DNA of 64,000 nucleotides from Arthrobacter nitrophenolicus (GCF_000332815.1 NZ_AOFD01000016.1:19140-83139); one strand, 5' to 3'. Shown: positions 13,178 through 25,356, numbered from the stretch's first letter. The notes: generated from the letters alone by a model not told the origin. A program made the numbers and translations.

Positions 13178-13600
13178 GTGCGCAGCAAAGATGTCCACGT
13201 GGGCGAGACGTATCGGGTTGAAGTCCCGCAACGCCTGCCGCCGGAGCTGTCGGTTCCGCTCTGGGCCGCAGTTGACTGGCCGGCTTTGATGCTGCTTCAG
13301 GGATGTTGGTTTGAGCTCACGGTCCTCGACATCGAGGCAACACGGGCACCGGCGACCGTCCACGGGATTCGGTTGCTGCGACGCACCGACGTGGTCCTTC
13401 CACTCAACAGCGCGCAGGTCGCCGAACTGGGTTTGCCAGCGGGGTCTTACGAAATTGCCGGGCACGTGCGGCCGCTTGACGACGAGGCTGTTGTCTCGAT
13501 GCCGGCCGTTCAAACGGTCACCATGCCGGTCAGATGGCTGCATACCCTGGCGTCCAAACCTTCCCGGGACCACAGAGACGCCAGCTACAGCGGACTATGA
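13178..13600 (+). CDS. Hypothetical protein (140 aa)
   Basis: Starts at GTG 13178 with VRSKDVHVGETYRVEVPQRLP and ends with a VQTVTMPVRWLHTL segment. It resembles a conserved actinobacterial family of small beta-rich proteins that begin with xSKDVxVGETYRV, but I know of no function. The middle segment (LLQGCWFELTVLDIEATR; VHGIRLLRRTDVVLPL) is beta-strand-like. Codon use fits a real gene. It lies about 190 nt after the ATPase on the same strand and could be co-transcribed with it. Confidence 0.6.
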   Translation: MRSKDVHVGETYRVEVPQRLPPELSVPLWAAVDWPALMLLQGCWFELTVLDIEATRAPATVHGIRLLRRTDVVLPLNSAQVAELGLPAGSYEIAGHVRPLDDEAVVSMPAVQTVTMPVRWLHTLASKPSRDHRDASYSGL

Positions 13601-14440
13601 AAGTTGGTCCCTGCCGGCGTCGGTTTCCCTGAGTTCAGAGCACAAGCGAGAACGACCAGAAAATGACAAGTCAGCAGCCTCCGCAGCGCGTCTACTTGTA
13701 CCACCACCGCCCAGTTTCCCGCGCACGCGCTGCCCTGGGAAGAGTTAGCTTATGTTCGCGCCCGCGCGGTCCGGCTACAAGCTAATACCGCCTTTCCCGG
13801 CTAGAACACCCAGTCCCATGGCTTTACAGAACGGCCGTTATCGGCGCCGGGGAGAAGCGCAGGAAAGGGCTTCTCCTGACCTCCAACCTGCGCCTGCGCT
13901 CCCATGCGTTGGGGCCCTCAAAGCGCGTCGCCTGGAAACCGCAAACAGGCCATTATTGCCGCCTGACAGAAGGCAGGCCCGTCCAACAGTGAAGCCAGTC
14001 GTCGGTGCCAATTCGAGCGTCGGGTTGCCGTGTTTTCGTCGACCTGCCGGTCTCGGGTTGAAGAACTTCCCCGCCTGAGCGTTGGCCCTTCTCTTCAAAT
14101 CGGCTTCTACGCCCCACCCTCATACGGAAAACCGGTGGTTACGCCTGCCCCTGCAGTACAGCGCACGGGCTGCCGGCCTGCTCTGCAGCGGCGCCTCCTA
14201 TTGTCTGAACTGGAGACGTGCTTCAGAGAAGCCTTGAACCCGCGTCAGTTCGATACTCAGTACGAGTTCTAGTTTAACTTCATACACATGGATAGTGGAG
14301 TGCGTCTCACTGCCGGTTTTATCATCGTGGTAAGCGTCACAACCGTCGCGACGACAAAGACGTCATGTGACGACCGGCATGGCCGCGCATGCAGGCTGAA
14401 GACGAGGCAAAGCGCCTCTTTCGAATTGAGGTTTCGTTAG
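13601..14440. other. Intergenic region, no gene recognised
   Basis: About 840 nt with no frame that looks coded on either strand. There is a small 8-bp inverted repeat at 13851-13876 (GGAGAAGC / GCTTCTCC). Base composition drops toward A+T just before the betaine-type transporter, which suggests a boundary between blocks of different origin. Confidence 0.5.
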
Positions 14441-15484
14441 ATGAAAAACCACTACCGGGCTGCATCAATAACCGGGATCGTATCGCTGGCTATTATTCTT
14501 TCTGGCTGCGGAGCAGCATCCGAGCGCTCTGCGCAAGGCCCGCAAGTAGATGCTTCGATCGCTCCTGAAATTGGCACCGCACTTCAAAAAGAGGGGCCAG
14601 TCCAAATCATTGACCAGGATTTTCTCTCGGCAAGTATCCATGCGGAGATGATGGCCCAATTGTTGGAAAAAATGGGCGGCGAAGCATCGACGCTTAAAAT
14701 TGCAGACATCAATTCTACATGGCCAGCGATGGCTAAAGCAGACAATCTGGTGAATCCAGAAGCCTGGGATATCTTTTTTGGCCCTCAAATTGAAGAGTAC
14801 GTCGAAAAAGAAAAGAGCGTCGTTCAACTAGGGACACTTTCTATTACTGCCGAGGAGGGTTGGTATGTTCCTACGTATGTTATCAAAGGCGATCCAGAGC
14901 GGGGCATCGAACCAGCTTGTCCAGGCCTTCCCGACTGGAAGGCGCTCAACGATTGCGCGCATATATTCGCTTCCCCGGAGACGGGGGGTAAAGGAAAATA
15001 CCTCACGGGTCCGGCTGGTTGGATCGATTACTACGGTGACGCTCAAAGGATTGAAAACCTAGGCCTCAACTACGAGGTTGTTGCTGCTGGTTCTGAGGCA
15101 GCCCTGGTTGCAGAAATTAAGCGGGCGTATGACCGAGGAGAGCCGCTTCTCAGCCTGATGTGGTCGCCGCACTTCGTAACCCAGAAATATGATCTGACGC
15201 GAATCGAGTTTCCCCCGTATACGAAGGAATGCTGGGGTACAACGTTTGCCTGCGGCTGGCAGGATCCCAGCTTGCTCAAGCTAGCAGGCAGTGAGTTTCC
15301 AGAGAAACATCCCACAGCCGCTGACTTCGTCTCGAAATTCTCTCTTAGTGATGATGATCTCGGCGCACTGATGGTTGAGATGGAAGAGAGTCAGGATGCC
15401 GCAGACGTAGTTGTTAAGAAGTGGATTGACGAGAATCCTGACGTGTGGTCGCAATGGCTGCCGTCAGTTCCTTCAGAATCATGA
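14441..15484 (+). CDS. Glycine betaine-type ABC transporter substrate-binding lipoprotein
   Basis: A 347-residue OpuAC/ProX-family solute-binding protein. It has a lipoprotein signal peptide (hydrophobic segment then LSGCGAAS). Family-like stretches include IIDQDFLSASIHAEMM, EGWYVPTYVI, GPAGWIDYY and the final MEESQDAADVVVKKWIDENPDVWSQWL. Such proteins bind quaternary amines or related zwitterions outside the cell. The stop overlaps the permease start by ATGA. Composition is A+T-richer than the preceding sugar operon. The substrate could be glycine betaine, proline betaine or another methylated amine; a compound linked to the neighbouring methylaminobutyrate genes is possible but unproven. 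Confidence 0.85.
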   Translation: MKNHYRAASITGIVSLAIILSGCGAASERSAQGPQVDASIAPEIGTALQKEGPVQIIDQDFLSASIHAEMMAQLLEKMGGEASTLKIADINSTWPAMAKADNLVNPEAWDIFFGPQIEEYVEKEKSVVQLGTLSITAEEGWYVPTYVIKGDPERGIEPACPGLPDWKALNDCAHIFASPETGGKGKYLTGPAGWIDYYGDAQRIENLGLNYEVVAAGSEAALVAEIKRAYDRGEPLLSLMWSPHFVTQKYDLTRIEFPPYTKECWGTTFACGWQDPSLLKLAGSEFPEKHPTAADFVSKFSLSDDDLGALMVEMEESQDAADVVVKKWIDENPDVWSQWLPSVPSES

Positions 15485-17559
15485 CGACAGTGACCAAAAT
15501 AGCCCCTGAGCAAGAGACTCCCCGTGCAGAAATGCAAGAGGTGGAGACCAAGAAAAGTAGAACTCGCCGCGAACTGAATCATGTGGTCAGCGGCCTGAAA
15601 CCCCCCTATTCCTCCCGTGCTCGACGGGTCGCCTTGTATTTGGGCCTTCTCGTAGCCGTGTTATCAGTGTCCTCAGTGGTAGGACAACAATTCCCGACAT
15701 CATTTCGGGTACCTTTCGGTTCCGCTACAGAAGCAGTATTCGAATGGGGCGTCGATCATCTGGCTTGGCTGTACGAGCCTGTCGCCGAAAGCCTCGAAGA
15801 CGTATTAGTATCCATGCAGTTCATGCTCGTGGACCTTCCAGCACCGTTGCTGGCACTCCTTCTTATTGGAATTGCCTACGCACGATGCGGTCCTCTTATC
15901 GCCGGACTTCTGACGGTTGCCCTTGGCTTCGTTATCTCAGTGGGATTGTGGGACGAGACGCTGCAAACCCTGGTGCTGATGGTTGTGGCTGTGGTGATCG
16001 CCGTCATTTTGGGCATCCTCATTGGCGTCGCTGCACAGATGAACAGAAGGTTTGAAGCTTTCGTACTCATCGCACTTGATGCCATGCAAACTTTTCCAGT
16101 TTTTGCCTATTTGGTGCCGATTGTGTTTATTTTCGGCCCTGGAAATACTGGTGCCCTCATTGTGACTATTATTTGGGCGCTCCCGCCAGTAACTCGTATG
16201 ACAATACTAGGAATTAAAACGGTCCCTTCCGAAAGCATCGAGGCCGCCACGTCCTGCGGCTCGACCGGTTGGCAAATCCTGAGGAATGTACAAATACCCC
16301 TGGCACGTCCCAGTATCATGGCTGGCGTCAACCAGACAGTCATGTTTGCCATGAGTATGGCTATCGTTGCCGCCATGATCGGAGCTGGTGGTCTGGGTCA
16401 GTCGGTATGGGGCAGCCTGACCCGGCTCGCATTCGGACAGGCACTTGAGGCGGGGATTGCTCTCGTCCTCTTCGCTATCGTGCTAGACCGCGTTACCGGC
16501 CAAGGGAAAAAAAGCACAGGACATGGACTGTTCTCCGACTTCAGAACCTTGGTTACGACAACCGGCGCAGAGCGTCCCGCGCTTGTGAAAAGAGCTTTTC
16601 AGCAGCACCGCAGAACCATCCTGACGGCAGCGGTGTTATTCGCCGGAACCATCTACATTTCTATGGTCCCAGCTCTGCGATTTGCGAACTTCGAGACCCC
16701 ACCCGAGTCGCTCAGACTTTCGTTTGCCGATCCGGTTGACCAAGCGGTGGACTGGCTCAATCTCAACCTTGGATTCATTCTCGATGTAGTAGTTGATGGC
16801 ATTCAGGGGTACGTCCTAAATGGCGTGACGGCCTTGCTCCTGGCAATTCCATGGCCAACAGTCTTTTTCGTGGTGGTCGGGGCAAGTCTGTTGCTCCGCG
16901 GCATTCGTGGTGCGGCTCTTGCGGCGGCTGGCCTACTGGGCATAGGAGTGCTGGGAATGTGGGAAGCGGCGGCAATTACTCTCGGGATAGCGGGGGCCGC
17001 TGTTCTAGTAGCACTCTTCATTGGGCTGCCGATCGGTGCGGTGATGAGCCGCAGTATCAAACTAGAAAGAACTATCCGCCCAGTACTTGATGTCATGCAG
17101 ACGCTGCCGGTCTTCCTATTCGTTATCCCTATCGTCGTAGTCCTGGGAACGGGTGCGGTGGCCGGCCTGCTGGCAACCGTTCTCTACTGCCTCCCACCAG
17201 TAATACGCCTGACAAATGTCGCACTTCGCGGCGTCGACAGCGAAACGGTGGAGGCGGCCACAAGCACCGGCGCGACGGTGTGGCAACTGCTACGCACCGT
17301 CAAGATTCCCCTCGGCATGCCCACGATCATGATCGGAATTAATCAAGCGATTATTCTCTCGCTCGCAATGGCGGTCGTAAGTGCATTTATTGGCACTCCT
17401 GGGTTGGGACAGGCACTGCTCACCGGCGTCGTGACTGCCAGACTTGACTTGGGGATTGAGGCCGGTGTGGCCATGTTCTTACTTGCAGTTGTTGTCGACC
17501 GACTCGTAACCGGCGTGAACCGGAAGATTCAAGCACATAGTCATCTTGTTCCCGCTTGA
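15481..17559 (+). CDS. Betaine-type ABC permease, tandemly duplicated (fused)
   Basis: A 692-residue membrane protein containing two complete OpuAB/ProW-type permease domains in one chain. The two cytoplasmic EAA loops are clearly related: ESIEAATSCGSTGWQIL (encoded near 16230-16280) and ETVEAATSTGATVWQLL (near 17240-17290), each followed by a GVNQ/GINQ segment and a GxPGLGQ or GAGGLGQ turn. The start at 15481 overlaps the binding-protein stop; an upstream in-frame ATG at 15445 is inside that gene. With one ATPase gene downstream the complex would be a single-chain permease plus an ATPase dimer. Such fusions occur but most OpuA/ProU systems use two copies of one permease. Confidence 0.85.
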   Translation: MTTVTKIAPEQETPRAEMQEVETKKSRTRRELNHVVSGLKPPYSSRARRVALYLGLLVAVLSVSSVVGQQFPTSFRVPFGSATEAVFEWGVDHLAWLYEPVAESLEDVLVSMQFMLVDLPAPLLALLLIGIAYARCGPLIAGLLTVALGFVISVGLWDETLQTLVLMVVAVVIAVILGILIGVAAQMNRRFEAFVLIALDAMQTFPVFAYLVPIVFIFGPGNTGALIVTIIWALPPVTRMTILGIKTVPSESIEAATSCGSTGWQILRNVQIPLARPSIMAGVNQTVMFAMSMAIVAAMIGAGGLGQSVWGSLTRLAFGQALEAGIALVLFAIVLDRVTGQGKKSTGHGLFSDFRTLVTTTGAERPALVKRAFQQHRRTILTAAVLFAGTIYISMVPALRFANFETPPESLRLSFADPVDQAVDWLNLNLGFILDVVVDGIQGYVLNGVTALLLAIPWPTVFFVVVGASLLLRGIRGAALAAAGLLGIGVLGMWEAAAITLGIAGAAVLVALFIGLPIGAVMSRSIKLERTIRPVLDVMQTLPVFLFVIPIVVVLGTGAVAGLLATVLYCLPPVIRLTNVALRGVDSETVEAATSTGATVWQLLRTVKIPLGMPTIMIGINQAIILSLAMAVVSAFIGTPGLGQALLTGVVTARLDLGIEAGVAMFLLAVVVDRLVTGVNRKIQAHSHLVPA

Positions 17560-17584
17560 CGACTAAACGATAGGAAAAGACCCA

Positions 17585-18796
17585 ATGAGTAAAGCCCTCA
17601 CGGCAGACGAGGCGATAGTATCCTGCCGAAATCTTTGGAAAGTGTATGGACCTGATCCCCATCGGTACGTCTCAGCACACAACGCGGGTGTTGGCGCACT
17701 GGACGGCCATACGGCCGCGGTTCGAGATCTGACGTTTGATGTGCGGCCGGGCGAGAAATTAGTCGTTATGGGGCTTTCAGGCAGCGGAAAGTCGACGCTC
17801 ATTCGATGCTTGACGCGTTTAGTGGAGCCCACATCCGGTGAAGTTATCATCGGTGGCCGCGACGTCACTAAAATGGAGCCGGCAGAACTTCGTGGCCTAC
17901 GGCGTGACGAATGTTCGATGGTCTTTCAGCATTTCGGTTTGTTTGGGCATCGGACTGTTCTCCAGAACGCTGCATATGGCCTTGAAATCAAGGGTGTAAG
18001 CCGAAAGGAAAGGGAGCAGCGTGCGCGCGACGTACTAGACACCGTGGGCCTTTCCGGATGGGAAAACCGTTATCCATCGGAGCTCAGTGGCGGCATGAAG
18101 CAGCGTGTTGGGTTGGCACGGGCCTTGGCCTCCGATCCCCAGATACTATTCTTCGACGAGCCCTTCAGTGCGTTGGATCCGCTGATTCGCAGGGATCTTC
18201 AGGACGAATTACTCCGACTGGCCAAAGACATTAAAAAGACGTTCATATTCATCACCCACGATATGGCTGAGGCGCTCAAGCTGGGCGACCGGATAATTAT
18301 CATGAAAGATGGGCAGATAGTTCAGGTGGGCACACCGGAAGAGATTCTCTTGCACCCTGTTGACGATTATGTCCGACGGTTTACCGCTGATGCTTCACGT
18401 GCGCATATAGTTCGCGTCGGTACTGTTGCTAGTGAGTCGAAGAGCATCAGCGTTGAGACCTCAGCGTTCGATGCCGTGAAGGTTCTCGATGATTCTGGGA
18501 ATGATTCCGCAATCATTGTCGATTCCCATGGCCGGCCACTGGGTTACATCAACCGGTCAAAGCTTCTCTCGGTCGGGCACAACGATCCCGTCGGTTCGCT
18601 GCACGTTCCGGTTCCGATCATCAGCAGCGACCGGACACTTCATGACGCGACCAATTTGGTGATGGACGGTAACAACCCCGTAGCAGTCATTGATTCTGAG
18701 GGCCGCCTGGTGGGGGTGGTTGATACTCGTCTGCTGTTGGCAGCTTTGGTCGATCTTCCAGACCACCGCAAGGAATTCGCAGACCTTTCCCGCTAG
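17585..18796 (+). CDS. Glycine betaine-type ABC transporter ATP-binding protein with CBS domains
   Basis: A 403-residue OpuAA/ProV-family ATPase. Walker A GLSGSGKSTLIRCL, Q-loop MVFQHFGLFGHRTVL, signature LSGGMKQRVGLARAL, Walker B ILFFDEPFSALDP and the H-loop THDMAEAL are all present in the first 260 residues. A C-terminal pair of CBS-like units (around DSHGRPLGYINRS and DSEGRLVGVVDTR) follows; in OpuA these sense ionic strength. It starts 25 nt after the permease, with AGGAAAAG upstream. It energises import by the two preceding gene products. Confidence 0.9.
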   Translation: MSKALTADEAIVSCRNLWKVYGPDPHRYVSAHNAGVGALDGHTAAVRDLTFDVRPGEKLVVMGLSGSGKSTLIRCLTRLVEPTSGEVIIGGRDVTKMEPAELRGLRRDECSMVFQHFGLFGHRTVLQNAAYGLEIKGVSRKEREQRARDVLDTVGLSGWENRYPSELSGGMKQRVGLARALASDPQILFFDEPFSALDPLIRRDLQDELLRLAKDIKKTFIFITHDMAEALKLGDRIIIMKDGQIVQVGTPEEILLHPVDDYVRRFTADASRAHIVRVGTVASESKSISVETSAFDAVKVLDDSGNDSAIIVDSHGRPLGYINRSKLLSVGHNDPVGSLHVPVPIISSDRTLHDATNLVMDGNNPVAVIDSEGRLVGVVDTRLLLAALVDLPDHRKEFADLSR

Positions 18797-18994
18797 GGCG
18801 GCATTTCCTCAAAGGGCCGACTGTAGGGTCATGTTGATCGCGAGGTTATGACGGCGTTCACAGCTAGTCGACCATCCCTCTTCAAGGCCACGCGGACTGT
18901 CCGCGCGTCGTAACTTAGCTCGACCCGCCCTATGCGGATTTGAAGCACATCCGATCCCGCCAGTCTTGCGGGATGCACCGATAAGGAGTCCCAT

Positions 18995-19824
18995 ATGCAC
19001 CTCTCCAAGTTCGTCACCCGGGAAAGTTTCGCCGTCCGTATTGGAGCGGACGGTAACCGAAAATCCGGTACGTTAGAGGACCTGTTCCCCGACTGGGGCA
19101 TGACAGAACGGCTGGGTATCGTCCTGAGCAAACCGTACGGGGCCATCGAGCGAGCCTCGCGTTGCTGGCCATGACGCCGTTGTTCTACGGACTGGTTCCC
19201 GAGCGTGCGACGACTAAGCCGCAGTATCCGCCGATCTTTCTATTCCACATCGACCGGATGCACGGTAGCCATATCATGCTGGACGTCGTTCCGCATCGCT
19301 ATGAGGTGCTGGTAGAGAATGACCCCTACGCAGTGCTCACCGCCGTGAAGGACTATGGGATCACGCGGTTGATGGTCCCTGACGAACACGCAGAACATGA
19401 TCTGTCTTATGTCGAGCGGGCTCCACTGGGCTGGACGGACCTCCGTTACCTGCGGGAAAATTTGCGCTCGGTCTATGCCTATGGCCAGGAGAATGGCTTT
19501 GCCCGCTCCTCGGATATTGAGATAACTTCGGCCGATCCGCGTCTGGAGGAGTCGGTGACCCAGGTTCTAAGGCCGGAGGAAAGCATAAAGGTGTTTTCTG
19601 ATGCCACGGAGGAATCGCTCGCTAAGAAGATGATTGGCGAAACCAGCCTGGAAGACCTCGAAGCGCTTACGCCCATCGTAGCTGAGCGAATGAATGAGGT
19701 CCGGGCAGAAGAGCGGGCGCGGTTGCTGGCCGATCGAGTAGGGCGCCGAAACGCTGAGGGGAACATCACACAGGCCTATCGAAAATTGAGCGTTGATGAT
19801 GGCCTCAGTCGCCTGGTGCCATAA
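18995..19824 (+). CDS. Protein of unknown function, paralogue A (frameshifted)
   Basis: Start ATG 18995 with a good AAGGAG 7 nt upstream gives MHLSKFVTRESFAVRIG. The frame is lost at about 19158-19161, where one missing base would join it to LLAMTPLFYGLVPERATTK and a 276-residue protein ending at 19824. It is clearly related along its length to the next gene: both have a RxGxxxxxPYGAI/PFGSL segment, then a shared LFHxxxxHGxHxxxDxxP motif, then AVxDxxITRLxxPD. I recognise no family. There are no membrane segments or signal peptide. It directly follows the betaine-type transporter, so a role in processing or sensing the transported compound is conceivable. Confidence 0.6.
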
Positions 19825-20115
19825 CCCCCAGCCCATGGCGTCCCTTGCCCATCATGGATTTCAGCCCGAACGCATCCTCCATCTTGAGTACTCGGGCGAT
19901 GGTGGGGATCAGGGGAACTTCGCCGCTCTGTGTGCAAGGGACAGTAGGGCTCTCGTCGGAAGCTCGAAGGATGAAACTACAGAGTTTGGCCGAACGATGG
20001 TTCACCATCATTGCGGCGAGGAGGGCAAGCCGTAAATTTCACAATGTGTAAGAACTGATCCCTTGACACAGTACGGCTGTAGTACGCAGCCATGCGGCCC
20101 CTTGGAGTGAACATA

Positions 20116-20910
20116 GTGCATGTCGCGAAGCAGTTAGCGGAGAAACATCTGCAAATAAAGATTGGCGTCTCAGACGCTTCCCTGGCCCAGCTCTTCCCCG
20201 AATCGCACAAGCATGATCGCTTCGGACTGATTGTTAATGAGCCATTCGGTAGCTTAGGTGCCAGCCTTCTGTTGCAGGCTGCCATCGTTCAGTTTTTCAA
20301 AGTTGCCCCGGAGAGACGATTCAGCGCTGCCGTATATCCGGAGATTTACCTTTTTCATGTGGGAGGACGCCATGGCGATCACAGTGTGTTCGACTTCTGG
20401 CCGCCGCGCAAGGAAGTGTTCTTGGCGGATAATTCCCCTTTGACAGTAGTGGAGGCATTGAACGACCGGGCCATCACCCGCCTTGCTATTCCCGACGGAA
20501 CAAGTGGTGGGGATACGTCTGTTTTTGCCGATGGACCGAGCACCTGGGCCGAACAAGCGGCAGCAAGAAATCTCCTAGTGTCATGTTTTGCTTATAGCCC
20601 AGAGGGTGTGACATCTGGCGCGGACGTGTGGCTGCAGACATCGCACGGATCTTTTGAGGAGAACATCGCCGCTACGCTGGATATCGGCGCAGTCATTGGC
20701 TCTGTACAGGATGTTCCGCCAGAGCTTCCGGGTGAATCTCAACCGGTGGACAACGACAGATGGGCGGCTATAGCAAAGTTGCGACTGGGCGAGGTTGAGT
20801 ACGACTATGCCCGCACAATCGCCGATCGCCGACTCCGCAGTCTTGATGGCAACGGCCTTAGACGTGAATCCTACCGGCGAATCAGCCAGAAGAAGCGTTG
20901 TCGTTACTGA
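20116..20910 (+). CDS. Protein of unknown function, paralogue B
   Basis: A 264-residue protein with an uninterrupted frame. GTG 20116 is chosen because VHVAKQLAEKHLQIKIG then aligns residue for residue with the N-terminus of paralogue A and TTGGAG lies upstream; an in-frame ATG at 20092 is an alternative. It shares with paralogue A the LFHxxxxHGxHxxxDxxP block (about residues 85-102), the following ITRLxxPD block and a C-terminal helical region with xxRxxADRRxR. Divergence is considerable, so the duplication is old and both copies were kept. No known domain is recognised. Confidence 0.6.
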   Translation: MHVAKQLAEKHLQIKIGVSDASLAQLFPESHKHDRFGLIVNEPFGSLGASLLLQAAIVQFFKVAPERRFSAAVYPEIYLFHVGGRHGDHSVFDFWPPRKEVFLADNSPLTVVEALNDRAITRLAIPDGTSGGDTSVFADGPSTWAEQAAARNLLVSCFAYSPEGVTSGADVWLQTSHGSFEENIAATLDIGAVIGSVQDVPPELPGESQPVDNDRWAAIAKLRLGEVEYDYARTIADRRLRSLDGNGLRRESYRRISQKKRCRY

Positions 20911-21581
20911 CCAGCCTCTGACCGTATGGCTAAATCAGGACGCCGCGGCGATTGCCCGCGGATGGGGACGGGGACTACGACCACGCGCGTTGGGTTCCCG
21001 CCTAGGCCGATGGTGCATCCTAAAACATGATGTCAGCGCCCTACACCTAGAGCTGGAACCGCTGACGATCGTCAACCAAAGGCAAGTCCTCTCGTAGGAG
21101 GTTGGGTGGATCCAGCGGCTTGACGGCGGACGCTGGCACAAAGCCGTCTACTTCGATGACGGTGCCCGGGTGTTACTGCCTCGAGGTTATCGTCTACGGG
21201 CTTTAGGGCACCGGGTGGCGAAACCAGGCAGTCCCGACCTATTTGGCAAGAGGAGTAGAGGAAGGCTCGAAGGGATTACCAACCTAAAGCCGAGTAGCCG
21301 GGCAGAACAGCAGCTCCATCGCCGCCTCTCCCTTCGGGTGGCAAGCCGCTGGCACGGCGCTTGTGCATCTTTTTACGATCCGCTGCCTTCAATCGGAAGC
21401 GGGAGCCGAATGCGCGGGCAGATTGCGTCCCGCGCCCGGAGTTTTCGGCTTACCGGGGAAGACAAGGGACTGTTAGGGGCATGCGGCCCGACGGAAGCAG
21501 CGAGTTGCAGGCTGTAGCCGGCGAACTGGCAATCTCTTGGTTGCGAAAAGCGAGCCTCAGTTCCTGCTCCGACAATCTCGA
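20911..21581. other. Region of gene debris
   Basis: No intact gene. A short coded-looking stretch encoding WIQRLDGGRWHKAVYFDDG near 21109-21165 is not assigned. Downstream it passes into transposase debris. Confidence 0.45.
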
Positions 21582-21882
21582 AGCGATGCGAGGAGTCCTC
21601 CGGCCAGTCACGGCACCAGGGTCCGATTACAAGGCCGGAACACCTACGCTCGTAAACTGCCCGGGGAACGAGTGTTGCGCCAGCTTGAGCTCGTCGCCTC
21701 GGCAACCCGCATCCGCGCCCTGGAAGGAACCCACCGGCTCCACGCAACTGGGAACACTTCAACGAGCGCCATGAAATGTCAGTCAAGGCCACACCGCAAT
21801 CGCCCGCGAGCTCGCCGGCTGGTGCTGGTTACTGGCCGCACCACTCCAGCAAGGAGAACGCATGAACCGCGGCCCGAGATGA
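21582..21882 (+). mobile_element. IS110-family transposase remnant (C-terminal, broken)
   Basis: Joining frames gives a segment like ESSGQSRHQGPITRPGNTYARKL followed further on by NRxLHxxWEHFNERHE and HTAIARELAGWCWLLAAPL, ending at a TGA at 21880. This is the order seen in the C-terminal (transposase_20) part of IS110-family transposases. At least three frame breaks separate the pieces and no N-terminal DEDD part is visible, so it is inactive debris. It lies between the betaine-type block and the nicotine side-chain block, marking an old insertion point. Confidence 0.6.
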
Positions 21883-22165
21883 ACGTGCCGCCTAACGTGA
21901 TCGAAGTCGGCGGTGGCAGCATCCTGAGCTAACCCGAGTTCCCGCTGTGAACCGACGTCCTCCAACGTGCTCGATTCTAGGCACGATATGCTCCAGCCGA
22001 ACAAATCGTCATGGGGTACAACCCGCAATGTGAGCCTGACACTGCATTCGAAAACGACTCGCTCACGGCCCCCGCAGCATGACCGGCTGGCACAAAGATG
22101 AGCGGCTCCCGAAATCAAACCGGGCAGCCGCTCATCCATGCACTCTTGACAACCAGATCTACACA

Positions 22166-22780
22166 TCAGCGGGAGAGCTTGTCACTGTCCGGCTCCATAT
22201 CGCCGATGTGTCCGGCGGTGCTTGTGGCGAGGACACGGGCCACGAAGGCGCCGTATTCGTCCATGTAGTGGCGCAGGAACTTCGCCGTGCGTTCATCCTT
22301 GACTTCGCCACCCTCCCCGAACATGTCGACGTCGTAGTGAACATAGGCTTCAGGGGAATTCAGCTGTGGTGCGTCTAGGAAGCTCAGGATGCTGCGGAAG
22401 GACGACTGCATCACTGCGGTGCCGATACTGCCGGGAGAAGTCCCAATAATTCCCGTGGGTTTACGGGCGAAGGAATTCGATCCCCATGGACGAGATCCCC
22501 AGTCGATAGCGTTTTTGAGGGCACCTGGAATGGAACGGTTGTACTCGGGAGACACGAAGAGGATCCCGTCGGACGCTTCGATAGCTTCCTTAAGGGCCAG
22601 GCCTTCCGGCGGAAAACCGGCGTCGTAGTCGTAGCTGTAAAGTGGGAGGTCCTTGATGGGGATTTCGGTGAACTCGAGGTCCTCCGGGGCAAGCTTTATC
22701 AAAGCCTGCGAGAGAGCGCGGTTGATGGAATTGGTCGCGAGGCTCCCCACGAAATAGCCAATTCTGTATTTTGCTGCCAA
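22166..22780 (-). CDS. NAD(P)H-dependent FMN reductase family protein
   Basis: A 204-residue flavodoxin-like reductase. The family motif SPEYNRSIPGALKNAIDW (residues about 79-96) and the N-terminal GSLATNSINRALS flavin-binding loop are clear. Such enzymes reduce FMN, quinones or azo dyes with NAD(P)H. It lies on the same strand as the cupin and amine oxidase genes but about 500 nt downstream of them, so co-transcription is uncertain. In this setting it could supply reduced flavin or reduce a quinonoid by-product; this is inference. Start, length and frame are normal. Confidence 0.85.
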   Translation of the reverse strand: MAAKYRIGYFVGSLATNSINRALSQALIKLAPEDLEFTEIPIKDLPLYSYDYDAGFPPEGLALKEAIEASDGILFVSPEYNRSIPGALKNAIDWGSRPWGSNSFARKPTGIIGTSPGSIGTAVMQSSFRSILSFLDAPQLNSPEAYVHYDVDMFGEGGEVKDERTAKFLRHYMDEYGAFVARVLATSTAGHIGDMEPDSDKLSR

Positions 22781-23291
22781 AAGCCTAGTCCTTTCTTTTC
22801 TGATTACGGCCGGCGGCGACGTGTGCGACGCTGCGAGTTACGGCAGCGGAGTGGAACACGGCTCAGCCAACCGGTTCAGGAGCCCTGGATCAGAGAGCTC
22901 GGAGGGAGCCTGTTTCACACTTAAGCGGGTATGGGTCTATCTCGATAAAATTTCTCCGTTCATGCAGTAACCCACCCGATCCAAGGGAGAAGATCCTGGA
23001 CTTCCGGACCGCGATTTGCTGCGGGGGGCGCCGGGGACAAGGTAGGAGGGGCAGCGCTGCTGGGTTTTTCCACAGACAGGCAGGTACCAGCGGGCGCCAG
23101 AACTTCGAAGTGGAGCGAGCGATGGCTAGAGGCCGAGTGGCAAAACTTCGGGCTGAACACGTGGGACGGGTGTTTGTTCACGTCTAGACCTTCTATAGGA
23201 CGGTGGATGTGGTGAGCGTCTTTCACTTTTAGCCAGGGTGGAACTCCCTTACGGCGCGCTCGGCCGCTGCACGCTTATCCCATTGCCTGGT
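22781..23291. other. Intergenic region, no gene recognised
   Basis: About 510 nt between the FMN reductase start and the cupin stop, both on the minus strand. One 88-codon minus-strand frame (22960-23226) has no recognisable features and poor codon use. Confidence 0.45.
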
Positions 23292-25356
<2,065 letters not shown>

